Shown piece by piece: positions 1 through 9,123 of a DNA stretch of 64,000 nucleotides. The notes below the pieces were generated by a model that was not told the origin of the DNA, searched no databases, and worked only from the letters and a program-made list of their open reading frames with translations. The DNA comes from Mesorhizobium sp. PAMC28654. GTDB taxonomy: Bacteria; Pseudomonadota; Alphaproteobacteria; Rhizobiales; Rhizobiaceae. The translations under genes were made by a program, and so were the position numbers. The stretch covers positions 5,317,001-5,381,000 of the forward strand of contig NZ_CP085135.1 of assembly GCF_020616515.1 (NCBI RefSeq), in the 5' to 3' direction. Within the stretch, counting starts at the first letter, position 1. Each line of letters starts with the position of its first letter.

Positions 1-23
1 CAAGCGTCGTTCAACCAATACCG

Positions 24-791
24 CTATTCAATGAGGCCCAGCCGGAGCGCCTTGGCCACGGCCTGGTTCCGGTTGACCGCGTTGAGCTTCTGGGTGGACT
101 GGGTCAAGTACTGGTTGGCGGTATGGACCGAGAGCTTCAGCAGCCGTGCGATCTCCTCGCTGGTGTTGCCGTTGGCGGTCAGCTTCAGGCATTCGAGTTC
201 GCGCTTGGAGATCGACCGCACCCTGCCGACGTCGCCTGGACGGATGCGGGCAACCGCGGAAAACAGCGAAAAACAGCGCGCGTGAATTTCGTAGAGCATG
301 TCCTGCCGCAAGGCGATTTCCGAGCCCAGGAAGACGACCAGGCCGCACTGGCCACGATCCGCATGGACGGGAAAGGCGATACCGCTGGTGCCTGGCGCGA
401 GCGGAGACATCTGCTCCGTCCAGGAAAGATTGCGGAACACATCGGCCGAGCCGGTCAAGCCGTCATCCGTCCACCAGCGCGGTTCGGTCGACATGCCGGT
501 GTGGCGGACGATCTCCTCGCCATTGGCGCCCGAGATGAATTTCGTCGTGACCGCAACGCCGGGATAGTCCGAATCGAGGCATGGCACGAGACGTGCGCGC
601 TCGGGTGAAGGACTGACGAAGAACAGCCCGAATGCCGAAGCGTTGATGTCGACGGAGATCCAGCGGCACCGGCGCACGGCATCCGGAATCGTGACGGCAT
701 GATGCGGTTCGGAACCCGGCGGGAGCGCGTCAAAGAGGTTCTGTTCGGTGGACGGGGCTTCGGCTCCGTGCCTGACGTCAGCATGTTTCAA
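24..791 (-). CDS. LuxR-family transcriptional regulator (solo), first of a coupled pair
   Basis: 255-residue protein. The C-terminal ~65 residues form a typical GerE/LuxR helix-turn-helix (SKRELECLKLTANGNTSEEI, then the recognition-helix segment around HTANQYLTQ). The N-terminal ~170 residues have the size and layout of an autoinducer-binding domain but do not show an obvious canonical ligand-pocket signature. No luxI-type synthase is in the window, so this is a 'solo' LuxR. The start is TTG at 789-791, not ATG: the upstream gene's TGA stop overlaps it as TTGA, which argues for translational coupling and for this rare start. The next in-frame Met lies about 100 residues in and would destroy the sensor domain. 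Ligand and targets cannot be inferred. Confidence 0.85.
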   Translation of the reverse strand: MKHADVRHGAEAPSTEQNLFDALPPGSEPHHAVTIPDAVRRCRWISVDINASAFGLFFVSPSPERARLVPCLDSDYPGVAVTTKFISGANGEEIVRHTGMSTEPRWWTDDGLTGSADVFRNLSWTEQMSPLAPGTSGIAFPVHADRGQCGLVVFLGSEIALRQDMLYEIHARCFSLFSAVARIRPGDVGRVRSISKRELECLKLTANGNTSEEIARLLKLSVHTANQYLTQSTQKLNAVNRNQAVAKALRLGLIE

Positions 792-1498
792 ATGATGCCG
801 CTCCTGATTGCCGTCGCAATGGCCATGGCGCGGTTGCTGGCCGCGAATTTCTGGATGGCGTGGGTGATGTAGCTGTTGACGGTGTTCGACGAGACGCCAA
901 GGATGACCGCCACTTCATCGGTGGTCTTGCCTTCGGAGACCCAGAACAGACATTCGCGTTCGCGGTCGGACAGCGGGTCCTGCATGGCGGCGGCCGCGAT
1001 CAGCTGCGGAATGTGCGAGAGCGCGTAGCAGCATTTCAACTGCGCCTTCATCAGCGCCGGCCGGTCGATCCTGCCGGCCTCGGAGGCCGAAAACAGCGCG
1101 AACAGACGCTGGCGGCCGACATTCAGCCGCAGCGAATAGATTTCCGCGTGGCCGAGCACGTCGAGAAGACGCGCCTCCTCGCCGCTGACCAGGCCACCTG
1201 TATCAGGTGCCCGGGCAGCCACGAACGGTGTCGGCTGGATGCCGGGCGCCGCGGTGAGCATGCCTTGGGCAAGCCCTGCGATCAGCCTTTTGCCGATCAG
1301 CTCGATGGCGTCGAAGATCCAGTTGGAAGAAACGATGCGCGCGTCGTTGCGGTCCTGGTCATGGACGATGGCGACGAGCATGTAGCTGTCGGCGCCGATG
1401 TCGGCGGCAAGCTGCATGAAAAAGCTGGTGAGGTCGCCGCGCGACGCCAGGCGCGAGCCTGATGGGTCGGACTGAAGAAGGGCGGCGGGGCTGCTCAT
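788..1498 (-). CDS. LuxR-family transcriptional regulator (solo), second of a coupled pair
   Basis: 236 residues from the ATG at 1496-1498; a longer frame opens at a TTG at 1615, but its extra 39 residues look non-coding. The C-terminus carries a GerE helix-turn-helix (LSDRERECLFWVSEGKTTDE, then SSNTVNSYITHAIQKF). The N-terminal region resembles the autoinducer-binding fold in length only. It lies upstream of, and overlaps by 3 bases, the other LuxR gene, so the two are probably made from one mRNA in similar amounts and may act together or on each other. The two proteins share the architecture and the HTH layout but are clearly diverged, consistent with an old duplication. Confidence 0.83.
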   Translation of the reverse strand: MSSPAALLQSDPSGSRLASRGDLTSFFMQLAADIGADSYMLVAIVHDQDRNDARIVSSNWIFDAIELIGKRLIAGLAQGMLTAAPGIQPTPFVAARAPDTGGLVSGEEARLLDVLGHAEIYSLRLNVGRQRLFALFSASEAGRIDRPALMKAQLKCCYALSHIPQLIAAAAMQDPLSDRERECLFWVSEGKTTDEVAVILGVSSNTVNSYITHAIQKFAASNRAMAIATAIRSGII

Positions 1499-2099
1499 TT
1501 CAATGCTTTTGGCCGGAATCGATTCTGATGTCCGGATGCTGGCGTCACCAGCGGCCGAACTTGAACACGCGTTACTTTCACGAAGACACAACTCAAGGCG
1601 CGGAGCCGCACCCAATCGGACCGAATCCTTTCAGGGAACGCGAACCTGTCCGCGTCTGGTGCCGGAAAACTCCGGAACGTGAGACTTTGGGTGGTCGCCG
1701 CGCCCCCCGGCGGAACGGCTGATTCGGGTCTAATCTAACCCCAGTTGAATCCGACATCAAACACGAATTGACAGAATCGAATCTCATGGACTCGCGCCGA
1801 CTCGGGAAGGCAGATTTCAAGGGCCCGACGCGTTGCTGTCACGAGACAATCAATCCTGCCGCGGACGTGCCGTGTCGTCAGCTTATCGGTTGCGATAGAG
1901 CGTCGCGCCGCCATTTTAAGGTGCAGGGACGCGCTTCAAGACTTTTGAAATTGCCTGTTGTGCTGTCCGAAATCGATTCCGGTTTGCGCGTCGGTGCTAT
2001 AGGTTCCGGCCGCCGCAGCGGCGGGGAATCGTTGCGGTTTGCATGGTTTGGGGCGAGATCGGCCGCGTTGAGGCGCGGCCATCGGCAGGGGGTTTGACG
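1499..2099. other. Intergenic region between divergent genes; no gene seen
   Basis: About 600 bases separate the LuxR pair (minus) from the TMEM43-like gene (plus). Short frames on both strands here have no family resemblance or convincing ribosome binding site. It must hold the promoters for both directions. A run of C and G around 1700-1720 and an AT-richer stretch near 1735-1790 are visible, but I could not identify a defined promoter or operator. Confidence 0.5.
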
Positions 2100-3292
2100 A
2101 TGAGTGATTCATTTCGCGAGGTTACATCCGTCTCGTGGTTCGGGCGGATCAAGCGTGCGGTCGGCGGTCTGTTCGTGGGGCTGCTGCTGATCGTGCTGAT
2201 GGTGGCCGGTCTGTTCTGGAACGAGGGGCGCGCGGTGCAGACGGCGCGCTCGCTGGCGGAGGGCGCCGACGCCGTTGTCTCGGTCGATGCCAGCAGCGTC
2301 GATGCAGCCAATGACGGCAGGCTGGTCCACGCCACTGGCACCGTGACGGCAAGCAGCGGCCTTTCCGATCCGGATTTCGGCATCTCGGCGCAAGGGCTGC
2401 GGCTGTCGCGCGGCGTCGAGATGTACCAGTGGAAGGAGGAGCAGAAATCCGAGACCACCACCAAGCTCGGGGGCGGCGAGGAAACCGTGACCACCTACAG
2501 CTATTCGAAGGGGTGGGACGACCAGCCGATCGCGTCCTCGGGATTCAAAAAGCCGGACGGCCATGAAAATCCGCCGATGCAGATCAGGGGCAGGCAGTTC
2601 CAGATTCCGGTGGGCAAACTTGGCGCCTTCATGCTCGATCAGCCCGTGCTGGACCGGATCGAAGGCGATGAGGCGTTCGCGCTTTCGCCGGACCAGGCGG
2701 CTGCCATCGGCGGCGCGTATTCGGGAAACAAGCGGGTCAACGTCGTCGACGGCAAGATCTATCTCGGCGCCGACACCACGTCGCCGGCGATCGGCGACTA
2801 TCGCATCGGGTACGATCTGGCGCCGCTCGGCGTGGTCAGCGTCATCGCGCGCCAGAGCGGCGGCCAGTTCGCGCCCTACCAGACGGCGGCCGGCGACCCG
2901 TTGCTGATGGTGGACATGGGTGCCGTGCCGGCACAGAAGATGTTCGCCGACGCGGTCAGCGAAACACGCTGATCACCTGGCTGCTGCGCGCCGCCGGCCT
3001 GTTGCTGCTGACGATCGGCTTCGCCATGTTCCTCAGCCCGATCGGCGTGATCCTCGACGTCATCCCGTTCCTGGGCAGCGTCGCGCGGATGGGAACCGGG
3101 ATCATCGCCTTCTTCCTGGCGATCCTGGTTGGCACCACGACGATCGCCATCGCCTGGTTCTGGTATCGCCCGGTGCTGGCGGCAGGCATCCTGGCAGCCG
3201 GTGTGATCGCGGCGGCGGCCGTCTACTATCTCGGCCGCTCCCGCAAGGCAGCAGAGCCGATGTCCATGCCGAGCCCCAGCGCCGCGACCTGA
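2100..3292 (+). pseudogene. TMEM43-family membrane protein gene, frameshifted near the 3' end
   Basis: The first frame runs from ATG 2100 (GGCAGGGGG upstream) to a TGA at 2970-2972 and holds one N-terminal membrane helix (GLFVGLLLIVLMVAGLFW) followed by the long soluble region typical of TMEM43/DUF1625 proteins. The missing C-terminal part continues in the -1 frame from about 2960 to 3292: TWLLRAAGLLLLTIGFAMFL, then the family-typical segment around DVIPFLGSVARMG and two further membrane helices. Spliced together, the product is about 397 residues, the usual size with one N-terminal and several C-terminal helices. No classical slippery heptamer is visible at the junction (AGCGAAACACGCTGA), so a one-base indel or a sequence error is more likely than programmed frameshifting. 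The role of bacterial TMEM43 proteins is unknown. Confidence 0.75.
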
Positions 3293-3333
3293 CCTGACCC
3301 TTTTTCTCTATACGTTGGTCCGAAGTACGGGCT

Positions 3334-4365
3334 CTACCGATCCTCGAAACCGGTGAGCACGCCGACGGCGTTGATGCCGATCTCCTCGACGGCATAGCCG
3401 CCTTCCTGGACGAACAGCGTCGGCAGGCCGAGCTTGGCGATGCGGCGGCCGATCTTGGGGTAGTCGGGGCTCTTCAGCTTGAACTGGCTGATCGGGTCCT
3501 TCTCGAACGTATCGACACCGAGCGAGACAACGACGACATCCGGCGCATAGGCGGCAAGCTTGGCGCAGGCATCTTCCAGCGAGGCGTTCCAGGTGTCCCA
3601 GGTTGTGCCGAAGGGCATCGGGTAGTTGATGTTGAAGCCTTCGCCCGCGCCGGCGCCGCGTTCGTCGGCATGGCCGAGGAAGAACGGATATTCGACCATC
3701 GGGTCGCCGTGCAGGTTGATGACCTGGACGTCGGCGCGCTCGTAAAAGATTTCCTGCGTGCCGTTGCCATGGTGGTAGTCGACGTCGAGGATGGAGACAC
3801 GGCTGGCACCCTGGTCGCGAAACCATTGCGCGGCGACGGCGGCGTTGTTGATGTAGCAATAGCCGCCCATGAAGCCGGCTCCGGCATGGTGGCCGGGCGG
3901 GCGGCACAGCGCGAAAGCGGATGTCTCGCCGCCCTTGACCAGTCCGGCGGCGGTCAACGCCACGTCGTAGGAGGATTTGATCGCGGCCCAGGTGCCCTCG
4001 ACGAAGGTGGCGCCGCCATCGAAGGAATAGTAGCCGAGCAGGGCATCGATACGCTTTGGCGGCACGTCGCCGCGCAGGCCACGCGTCGGCCAGGTGAAGG
4101 GCATTGCCGACCCCTTGAAGCCGGCCTCTACCCACTGCGGCCAGACGGTCGGCAGGAAGTCTATATAGTCGGCCTTGTGGATACGCTTGGCGGCGGCAAG
4201 ATCATGCTCGACCGGTGCGATGATCGGGCCCAGCTTCTCGCTTTCGACGCGTGCCTTGATGAACTCCGCCCGCGAGGGCTTTTCGAAACCCGGCACGATG
4301 GCCGCGGTAACAAGTTCCATTTGGCCGGCATGTCCAGCATGAAGCGGCGAATAGACAGTCTTCAT
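3334..4365 (-). CDS. aphA: Acetylpolyamine amidohydrolase (histone-deacetylase superfamily)
   Basis: 343 residues, almost the same length as the characterised Mycoplana enzyme (about 341). It hydrolyses the acetyl group from N-acetylputrescine, acetylcadaverine or acetylspermidine, giving the free amine for catabolism. The key HDAC-fold residues are visible: the His pair H159-H160 in CRPPGHHAG, zinc ligands D196 and H198 in LDVDYHHGN, D285 in SLGVDTFEKD, and the transition-state Tyr Y324 in EGGYAVEE. The gene lies 23 bases downstream of a TetR regulator on the same strand, so they are probably co-transcribed and this gene is probably controlled by it. The divergent polyamine-type importer supports the substrate class. 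Cytoplasmic: no signal peptide. Confidence 0.9.
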   Translation of the reverse strand: MKTVYSPLHAGHAGQMELVTAAIVPGFEKPSRAEFIKARVESEKLGPIIAPVEHDLAAAKRIHKADYIDFLPTVWPQWVEAGFKGSAMPFTWPTRGLRGDVPPKRIDALLGYYSFDGGATFVEGTWAAIKSSYDVALTAAGLVKGGETSAFALCRPPGHHAGAGFMGGYCYINNAAVAAQWFRDQGASRVSILDVDYHHGNGTQEIFYERADVQVINLHGDPMVEYPFFLGHADERGAGAGEGFNINYPMPFGTTWDTWNASLEDACAKLAAYAPDVVVVSLGVDTFEKDPISQFKLKSPDYPKIGRRIAKLGLPTLFVQEGGYAVEEIGINAVGVLTGFEDR

Positions 4366-4388
4366 AAAATTCCTCTCGAAGTGCGAAA

Positions 4389-5042
4389 TTAGTCAAGATT
4401 GAGATAGGGGCTCACCAGGGCGAGCCACATGGTTTCCACATCGTCCTCGATGAGGTCGAAGGTCCTGCGATCTTTCTTCAGTCCCACAAGCCGGCAGACG
4501 TGCCCGACCTCCATCATCACCACGCCGAGCCGGCTGGCGATCTTGTCTTCAAGAGCCGGGTTCACATGCCGCAGCCATGCGGCGTAGAGGGCAATGATCT
4601 GGTCGTCATATTCGTTCTGGATCGGCCTGAGGTCGGCGTTGCCGGATATAGCCTCGATCACCGGCATCAGGCTGGCGTTTTCGAGATAGAGCCTGGAGGT
4701 GTCGATGAAGAGCTTGCGCACTTCGTGCCGAAACTCTTCGCGGTTGGTGGGCGGGGCGACCTTGATGCGCTTCGCGATCACCTCGGGAAAGGAAGACAGC
4801 CAGCGCCGGGCGAGGTCCAGAAGAATGGCTTCCTTGTTGGGAAAGTATTGGTAGAGCGAACCGACCGACAAGCCCGCGCGCTGCGCAATGGCGAGCGTCG
4901 TTGGTGTCCTGGTTCCTTGTTCCCGCGTCAAGATCAGCGCCGCGTCGAGAATCCTGTCGACCACCTTGCTTGACCGTTGTTGCCGCGGCTGCTTGCGCGG
5001 TTCGAGCGCTATCCTGGTTTTGCGGTCGAGACTGCGCTTCAC
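4389..5042 (-). CDS. TetR/AcrR-family transcriptional regulator
   Basis: 217 residues when started at the GTG at 5040-5042, which has a well-spaced GAGG about 8 bases upstream; a longer frame opens at 5147, but the added N-terminus is Cys/His/Pro-rich and unlike the family. Residues ~20-65 form the TetR DNA-binding domain (RILDAALILTREQGTRT, then LSVGSLYQYFPNKEAILLDL, a textbook recognition-helix motif). The C-terminus is an all-helical ligand domain of unknown specificity. The neighbours (acetylpolyamine amidohydrolase downstream; amidohydrolase and polyamine-type ABC genes divergent) suggest it senses an amine or acyl-amine and represses both directions. A candidate operator lies at 5132-5149. 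Confidence 0.88.
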   Translation of the reverse strand: MKRSLDRKTRIALEPRKQPRQQRSSKVVDRILDAALILTREQGTRTPTTLAIAQRAGLSVGSLYQYFPNKEAILLDLARRWLSSFPEVIAKRIKVAPPTNREEFRHEVRKLFIDTSRLYLENASLMPVIEAISGNADLRPIQNEYDDQIIALYAAWLRHVNPALEDKIASRLGVVMMEVGHVCRLVGLKKDRRTFDLIEDDVETMWLALVSPYLNLD

Positions 5043-5131
5043 TGCTTGATGTCCTCGTTCCCCGCCTGGTCCCAACACAAGCGCAGGGTGCTGCCCACAA
5101 TACATTCTAAATTCCGCATGTTGACAAACGC

Positions 5132-5149
5132 GAATGATTAGTCGCATTC
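5132..5149. promoter_or_regulatory. Candidate TetR operator in the divergent promoter region
   Basis: GAATGATTAGTCGCATTC is an 18-bp imperfect palindrome with perfect outer arms GAATG/CATTC, a common shape for TetR-family sites. It starts 6 bases downstream of a TTGACA hexamer at 5121-5126, so a bound repressor would block a plus-strand promoter. It also lies 90 bases upstream of the tetR GTG on the other strand. The assignment rests on symmetry and position only. Confidence 0.4.
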
Positions 5150-5158
5150 TTTATCCAC

Positions 5159-5197
5159 GCTGTCTTCAGGGATAACAAGGGGAATTTAGAAGACAGC
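5159..5197. repeat. 9-bp inverted repeat upstream of the amidohydrolase gene
   Basis: GCTGTCTTC (5159-5167) and GAAGACAGC (5189-5197) are perfect inverted copies with a 21-base spacer. The pair sits in the predicted 5' leader of the plus-strand gene at 5301. It could form an mRNA hairpin or be a binding site for a dimeric regulator. No T-tract follows, so it is not a simple terminator. Confidence 0.4.
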
Positions 5198-5300
5198 ACA
5201 CTGGATCAATCTTTGTCCCATGGCGTCATTCCAGAGGAGTGGCAGGTCGTTGGAGACAGGGTTGCCGGTCTTAGTCAGTCGTCAAAAGCGCGGAGTCGCG

Positions 5301-6977
5301 ATGTCTGTCACGGGTGCGGGTCACTATGCGGATCTGATCGTCATCAATGGTCACGTCCTGACCATGGACGATGACAATCCCGCCACCGAGGCCGTTGCCG
5401 TCAAGGACGGCGCCATCATCGCCGTCGGTAGCCGCGCCGCCATCGAAGAGCTCAAGGGACCGGCCACCAAGGTCATCGACGCCAAGGGCGGTTCGGTGGT
5501 CCCGGGCTTCATCGAAGCCCACATGCATCTGTTTTCGGGCGCGGCCGAGCTTGCCCATCTTCAGCTTGCTGGTGTTCATGGCTTCGAGGCGCTGCAAAAG
5601 GCTATCAGCGACTATGCGCCAACGCGGCCGGATGCGAAAATGCTGGTCGGGCAGGGTGTCGACTATACCGTGCTTGGCGACGAGCGGGTGACGCGCCACC
5701 ATCTCGACCAGATTCTGCCGGACCGGCCTTTCGTCATGGCCGCTCCTGATCATCACACAATGTGGGCCAACACCAAGGCGCTGGAAATGGCCGGCATTCT
5801 GCATGGCCGCACGCTTGGTCCGGGCAACGAGATCGTCATGGGTGACGATGGCCTGGCCGCTGGCGAACTGCGCGAGGGCGAAGCCTTCGGCCCGGTGCTC
5901 GATCTTGCCGGCGAAAGCCGGGTGCGGCTGGGGCTGTCGACTGGTGGCGAGCCGGACCCAATGCCGACGCCGGCGGAGCGCGCCGCCGACCGGGACATCA
6001 TGCGGCGCGGCCTCGCCTGGTGCGCGCGCCACGGCATCACCTCGATCCAGAATATGGATGGCAATCTCTATCAGCTCGAATTGCTGGCCGAGATCGAAGC
6101 CGAGGAAGGCTTGTCCTGCCGCGTCCAGATACCGTTCCACTACAAGAATTTCATGACGCTCGACATGCTGGAGAAGGCATCCGAGATGGCCAAGCGCTAC
6201 GACAGCGAATGGCTGTCGGGCATGGTCAAGGTGTTCTACGACGGCGTGCTGGATTCCTGGACAGCCGTCATGGTCGAGCCCTATGCGGACCGCCCGGACT
6301 GGGTGGGCGAGCCGCTGTTCACGCCGCAGCAGTTCATCCACCTGGCCGTTGCCATCGACAAGCGGGGGCTCCAGATCGCCGTGCACTCGATCGGCGACGG
6401 CGCCGTACGCGCTGTCCTCGACGGTTATGAGGCCGCGCAAAAGGCCAATGGCAAGCGCGACAGCCGGCACCGGGTCGAGCATATCGAAGTCACCACGACC
6501 GCCGATGTGCCGCGTTTCGCCGAGCTCGGCGTCATCGCGTCGATGCAGCCGCCGCACCCGCCAGGCGCCATGGACTTTCCGCTGGAGCCGACCGTGTCGC
6601 GCATCGGGCCGGCGCGCTGGCCGCTGAGCTATGCCTGGCGGACGCTGAAGGATGCCGGCGCGCATGTCGTCTTTGCTTCGGACTGGCCGGTGTCGCCGAT
6701 CGATCCGATCCTGGGCATCCAGGCGGCGGTGCTGCGCAAGCCATGGGCGCAGAGCGATCCGGACCAGAGTTTCTCGGTCCGTGAGTCGTTGGCGGCCTAT
6801 ACCGTTGAGGGCGCCTATGCCGAATTCGCCGAGCATCGCAAGGGCGCGCTGAGGCCGGGATACATGGCCGATCTGGTGGTGCTGTCGGCCGACATCGAGG
6901 CAATCGACCCCGAGATGATTCATCATGTGCGATCGCAGATCACGATCTGTGGCGGCAAAGTCACCCATCAGGCTTGA
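5301..6977 (+). CDS. Metal-dependent amidohydrolase, YtcJ/Amidohydro_3 type
   Basis: 558 residues from the ATG at 5301, which has GGAG at 5292; an in-frame upstream start at 5220 would add 27 unlikely residues. Features of the amidohydrolase superfamily are clear: the N-terminal beta-sandwich (ADLIVINGHVLTMDD, then VKDGAIIAVG), the first metal site EAHMHLF, a mid-barrel His in IAVHSIGDGA, a HRVEHIE motif, the Asp in FASDWPVSP, and the C-terminal return to the sandwich (GALRPGYMADLVVLS). YtcJ-type enzymes hydrolyse amide or carbamoyl bonds in small molecules, but individual substrates are mostly unknown. It heads a plus-strand run with a polyamine-type importer, so an N-acylated amine is a reasonable but unproven substrate. 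Confidence 0.85.
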   Translation: MSVTGAGHYADLIVINGHVLTMDDDNPATEAVAVKDGAIIAVGSRAAIEELKGPATKVIDAKGGSVVPGFIEAHMHLFSGAAELAHLQLAGVHGFEALQKAISDYAPTRPDAKMLVGQGVDYTVLGDERVTRHHLDQILPDRPFVMAAPDHHTMWANTKALEMAGILHGRTLGPGNEIVMGDDGLAAGELREGEAFGPVLDLAGESRVRLGLSTGGEPDPMPTPAERAADRDIMRRGLAWCARHGITSIQNMDGNLYQLELLAEIEAEEGLSCRVQIPFHYKNFMTLDMLEKASEMAKRYDSEWLSGMVKVFYDGVLDSWTAVMVEPYADRPDWVGEPLFTPQQFIHLAVAIDKRGLQIAVHSIGDGAVRAVLDGYEAAQKANGKRDSRHRVEHIEVTTTADVPRFAELGVIASMQPPHPPGAMDFPLEPTVSRIGPARWPLSYAWRTLKDAGAHVVFASDWPVSPIDPILGIQAAVLRKPWAQSDPDQSFSVRESLAAYTVEGAYAEFAEHRKGALRPGYMADLVVLSADIEAIDPEMIHHVRSQITICGGKVTHQA

Positions 6978-7099
6978 TGGCGCTGGGGGCTTGCTTTCTC
7001 GATTGGGATCGGCTGAGGTGGTCGGGCTGACCAGCTTTCGGGAACAATCAAACAACAATCAGACCTGCCCCCAACGGCAGGCTAAACAATGGGGTAATC

Positions 7100-8200
7100 G
7101 TGCCGGATCAACCGGGTAAGAATGCAATTGAAGTTCGTGGCGTCCGCAAGGTGTTCGGCACCGGCGAGGCGCAAGTGGCGGCTCTCGACACGGTTTCGGT
7201 GTCGATCCGCGAAAACGAGTTCTTCACGCTGCTCGGACCTTCCGGGTGTGGAAAGACGACTCTGCTCAGGCTGATCGCCGGCTTCGACTTTCCAAGTGCC
7301 GGCGAAATCCTGCTCCATGGTCAGGACATCGCCGTGCTGCCGCCATTCAAGCGGCCGGTCAACACCGTTTTCCAGTCCTACGCGCTGTTCCCGCACATGA
7401 CGGTGGCCGAGAATATCGGCTTCGGTCTGGAGATGCTGGGCAAGCCGAAGGCCGAGATCAAGGCGCGCGTCGCCGAGATGCTGAAGCTGGTCAAGATGGA
7501 AGCGCTGGCGGCTCGCCGCACCAGCCAGATCTCCGGCGGCCAGCAGCAGCGCGTGGCGCTGGCCCGGGCGCTGGCGCCGCAGCCGAAAGTGCTGCTGCTC
7601 GACGAACCGTTGTCGGCGCTCGACTACAAGCTGCGCAAGGACATGCAGATCGAGCTGAAGCGGCTGCAGAACGAGACCGGCATCACCTTCATCTTCGTCA
7701 CCCATGACCAGGAAGAAGCGCTGACGATGTCGGACCGCATCGCGGTGATGTCGTCGGGCAAGATCCTGCAGGTCGGCTCGCCGCGCGACATCTACGACCG
7801 GCCGGCCGAGCGGTTCGTCGCCGACTTCATCGGTGAATCGAACTTCCTCAAGGCCGATGTGGTGGGCGTGTCCGCTGGCAAGGCGACGGTGAAGCTGTCA
7901 TCGGGCGTGGAAATCCCGGCCACGCTGCCGGATGGCTTTACCCCGGACGGCAAGGTCACCATCGTGGTGCGCCCCGAACATTCGCAGTTGAGCGCGACCA
8001 GTTCCAGCGCCTCGCTTTCCGGCACGGTCGAGAACGTGGTCTATCTGGGCACGGACACCCATTTCCATCTTCGCCTTGATGATGGCGAACCCTTCATCGT
8101 GCGGCGGCAAAACAGCCGCGGCGTCGGCGACGGGATCGTGCAGGGCGGCAAGGTCGGCATCCTCATCGGTGGCGACGCCGCCCAGGTCCTGAAGGATTGA
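7100..8200 (+). CDS. Polyamine-type ABC transporter ATP-binding protein (PotA-like)
   Basis: 366 residues starting at GTG 7100 with GGGG 9 bases upstream. The nucleotide-binding domain has the Walker A motif GPSGCGKTT (residues 46-54), the signature [15 protein letters not shown], Walker [13 protein letters not shown] and the switch His in FVTHDQEEA. The C-terminal ~110 residues are a TOBE/OB-type regulatory domain as in PotA. It powers uptake through the two permeases that follow. Its stop overlaps the next gene's start region (TGATGATG), so the operon is tightly coupled. Family assignment is secure; the exact amine is not. Confidence 0.92.
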   Translation: MPDQPGKNAIEVRGVRKVFGTGEAQVAALDTVSVSIRENEFFTLLGPSGCGKTTLLRLIAGFDFPSAGEILLHGQDIAVLPPFKRPVNTVFQSYALFPHMTVAENIGFGLEMLGKPKAEIKARVAEMLKLVKMEALAARRTSQISGGQQQRVALARALAPQPKVLLLDEPLSALDYKLRKDMQIELKRLQNETGITFIFVTHDQEEALTMSDRIAVMSSGKILQVGSPRDIYDRPAERFVADFIGESNFLKADVVGVSAGKATVKLSSGVEIPATLPDGFTPDGKVTIVVRPEHSQLSATSSSASLSGTVENVVYLGTDTHFHLRLDDGEPFIVRRQNSRGVGDGIVQGGKVGILIGGDAAQVLKD

Positions 8201-8202
8201 TG

Positions 8203-9123
8203 ATGGCGACTGCGGAAGAAGTCGCCAAAGCGGCGGAGCGGCGGGACATTCGTGACCGCTGGTTCCTGTCGGCGCCGGCGCTGTTGATCATTTTCTTGGC
8301 GGCGACCGGCCCGCTGCTGATCGTGCTGGTCTATTCGTTCCTGACGCCCGGCGCCTATGGCGACGTGAAGTGGCAATTCTCGCCCGACGCCTGGACATCG
8401 GTGCTGCTGGAACGCGATATTTTCGACGATACGCTTTCGCTCGCGGCGGCGCACGTCACCATCTTCCTGCGCTCGATCAAGCTTGCCGTCGTGACGACGA
8501 TCGCCACTTTGGCGCTTGGGTTCCCGACCGCCTATTTCATGGCGACGCGCAGCGAAAAGACCAGGGATCTCTGGCTGTTCCTGATCACCATTCCGTTCTG
8601 GACGAACCTGCTGATCCGCACCTTCGCGGTGCTGCAGATCATCCGCAACGAAGGCATCATCAACACGATCCTGCTCAAGCTCGGCATCATCTCGGCGCCG
8701 ATCCAGATCCTCTACACCGACACGGCGATCCTCATCGGCATGGCCTATGTCTATCTGCCGCTGATGGTGCTGCCGATCTACGCCAGCATGGAGAAGCTCG
8801 ATTTCCGGCTGGTGGAAGCGGGCTATGATCTCTACGCGACGCGCTTCAAGGTGCTGCGCAAGATCATCTTCCCGCTGGTCAAACCTGGCGTCATCGCGGG
8901 TTCCATCCTTGTCTTCATTCCCGCACTTGGCGCCTATGTGACGCCGAGCGTGCTGGGCGGTGGCAAGAACATGATGCTGTCCAACCTGATCGAATTGCAG
9001 TTCGGCCAAGGCCGTAACTGGCCACTGGGTTCAGCGCTGTCGATCACCGTCATGCTGATCGTCATGGTGGCGCTGCTTGCCTATGTGCGCAATGCCGGAA
9101 AGTCGGGGGTGCGTCATGGCTAG
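8203..9123 (+). CDS. Polyamine-type ABC transporter permease (PotB-like)
   Basis: 306 residues from the second of two adjacent ATGs (8203), which is better placed from AAGGA (8192-8196) than the one at 8200. Six predicted membrane helices, starting with SAPALLIIFLAATGPLLIVLV. The cytoplasmic EAA-type loop that docks on the ATPase is visible as EAGYDLYATRFKVLRKIIFPL. It pairs with the next permease to form the inner-membrane channel. The gene overlaps its downstream partner by 8 bases. Confidence 0.9.
   Translation: MATAEEVAKAAERRDIRDRWFLSAPALLIIFLAATGPLLIVLVYSFLTPGAYGDVKWQFSPDAWTSVLLERDIFDDTLSLAAAHVTIFLRSIKLAVVTTIATLALGFPTAYFMATRSEKTRDLWLFLITIPFWTNLLIRTFAVLQIIRNEGIINTILLKLGIISAPIQILYTDTAILIGMAYVYLPLMVLPIYASMEKLDFRLVEAGYDLYATRFKVLRKIIFPLVKPGVIAGSILVFIPALGAYVTPSVLGGGKNMMLSNLIELQFGQGRNWPLGSALSITVMLIVMVALLAYVRNAGKSGVRHG

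Noticed and set aside
2955..2972. Programmed frameshifting in the TMEM43 gene
   Set aside because: No X-XXY-YYZ heptamer or downstream stimulatory hairpin; an indel is simpler.
5271..7058. 595-residue frame on the minus strand opposite the amidohydrolase gene
   Set aside because: Shadow of a high-GC coding strand: His/Arg/Asp-rich with no family resemblance, while the plus-strand frame is a clear amidohydrolase.
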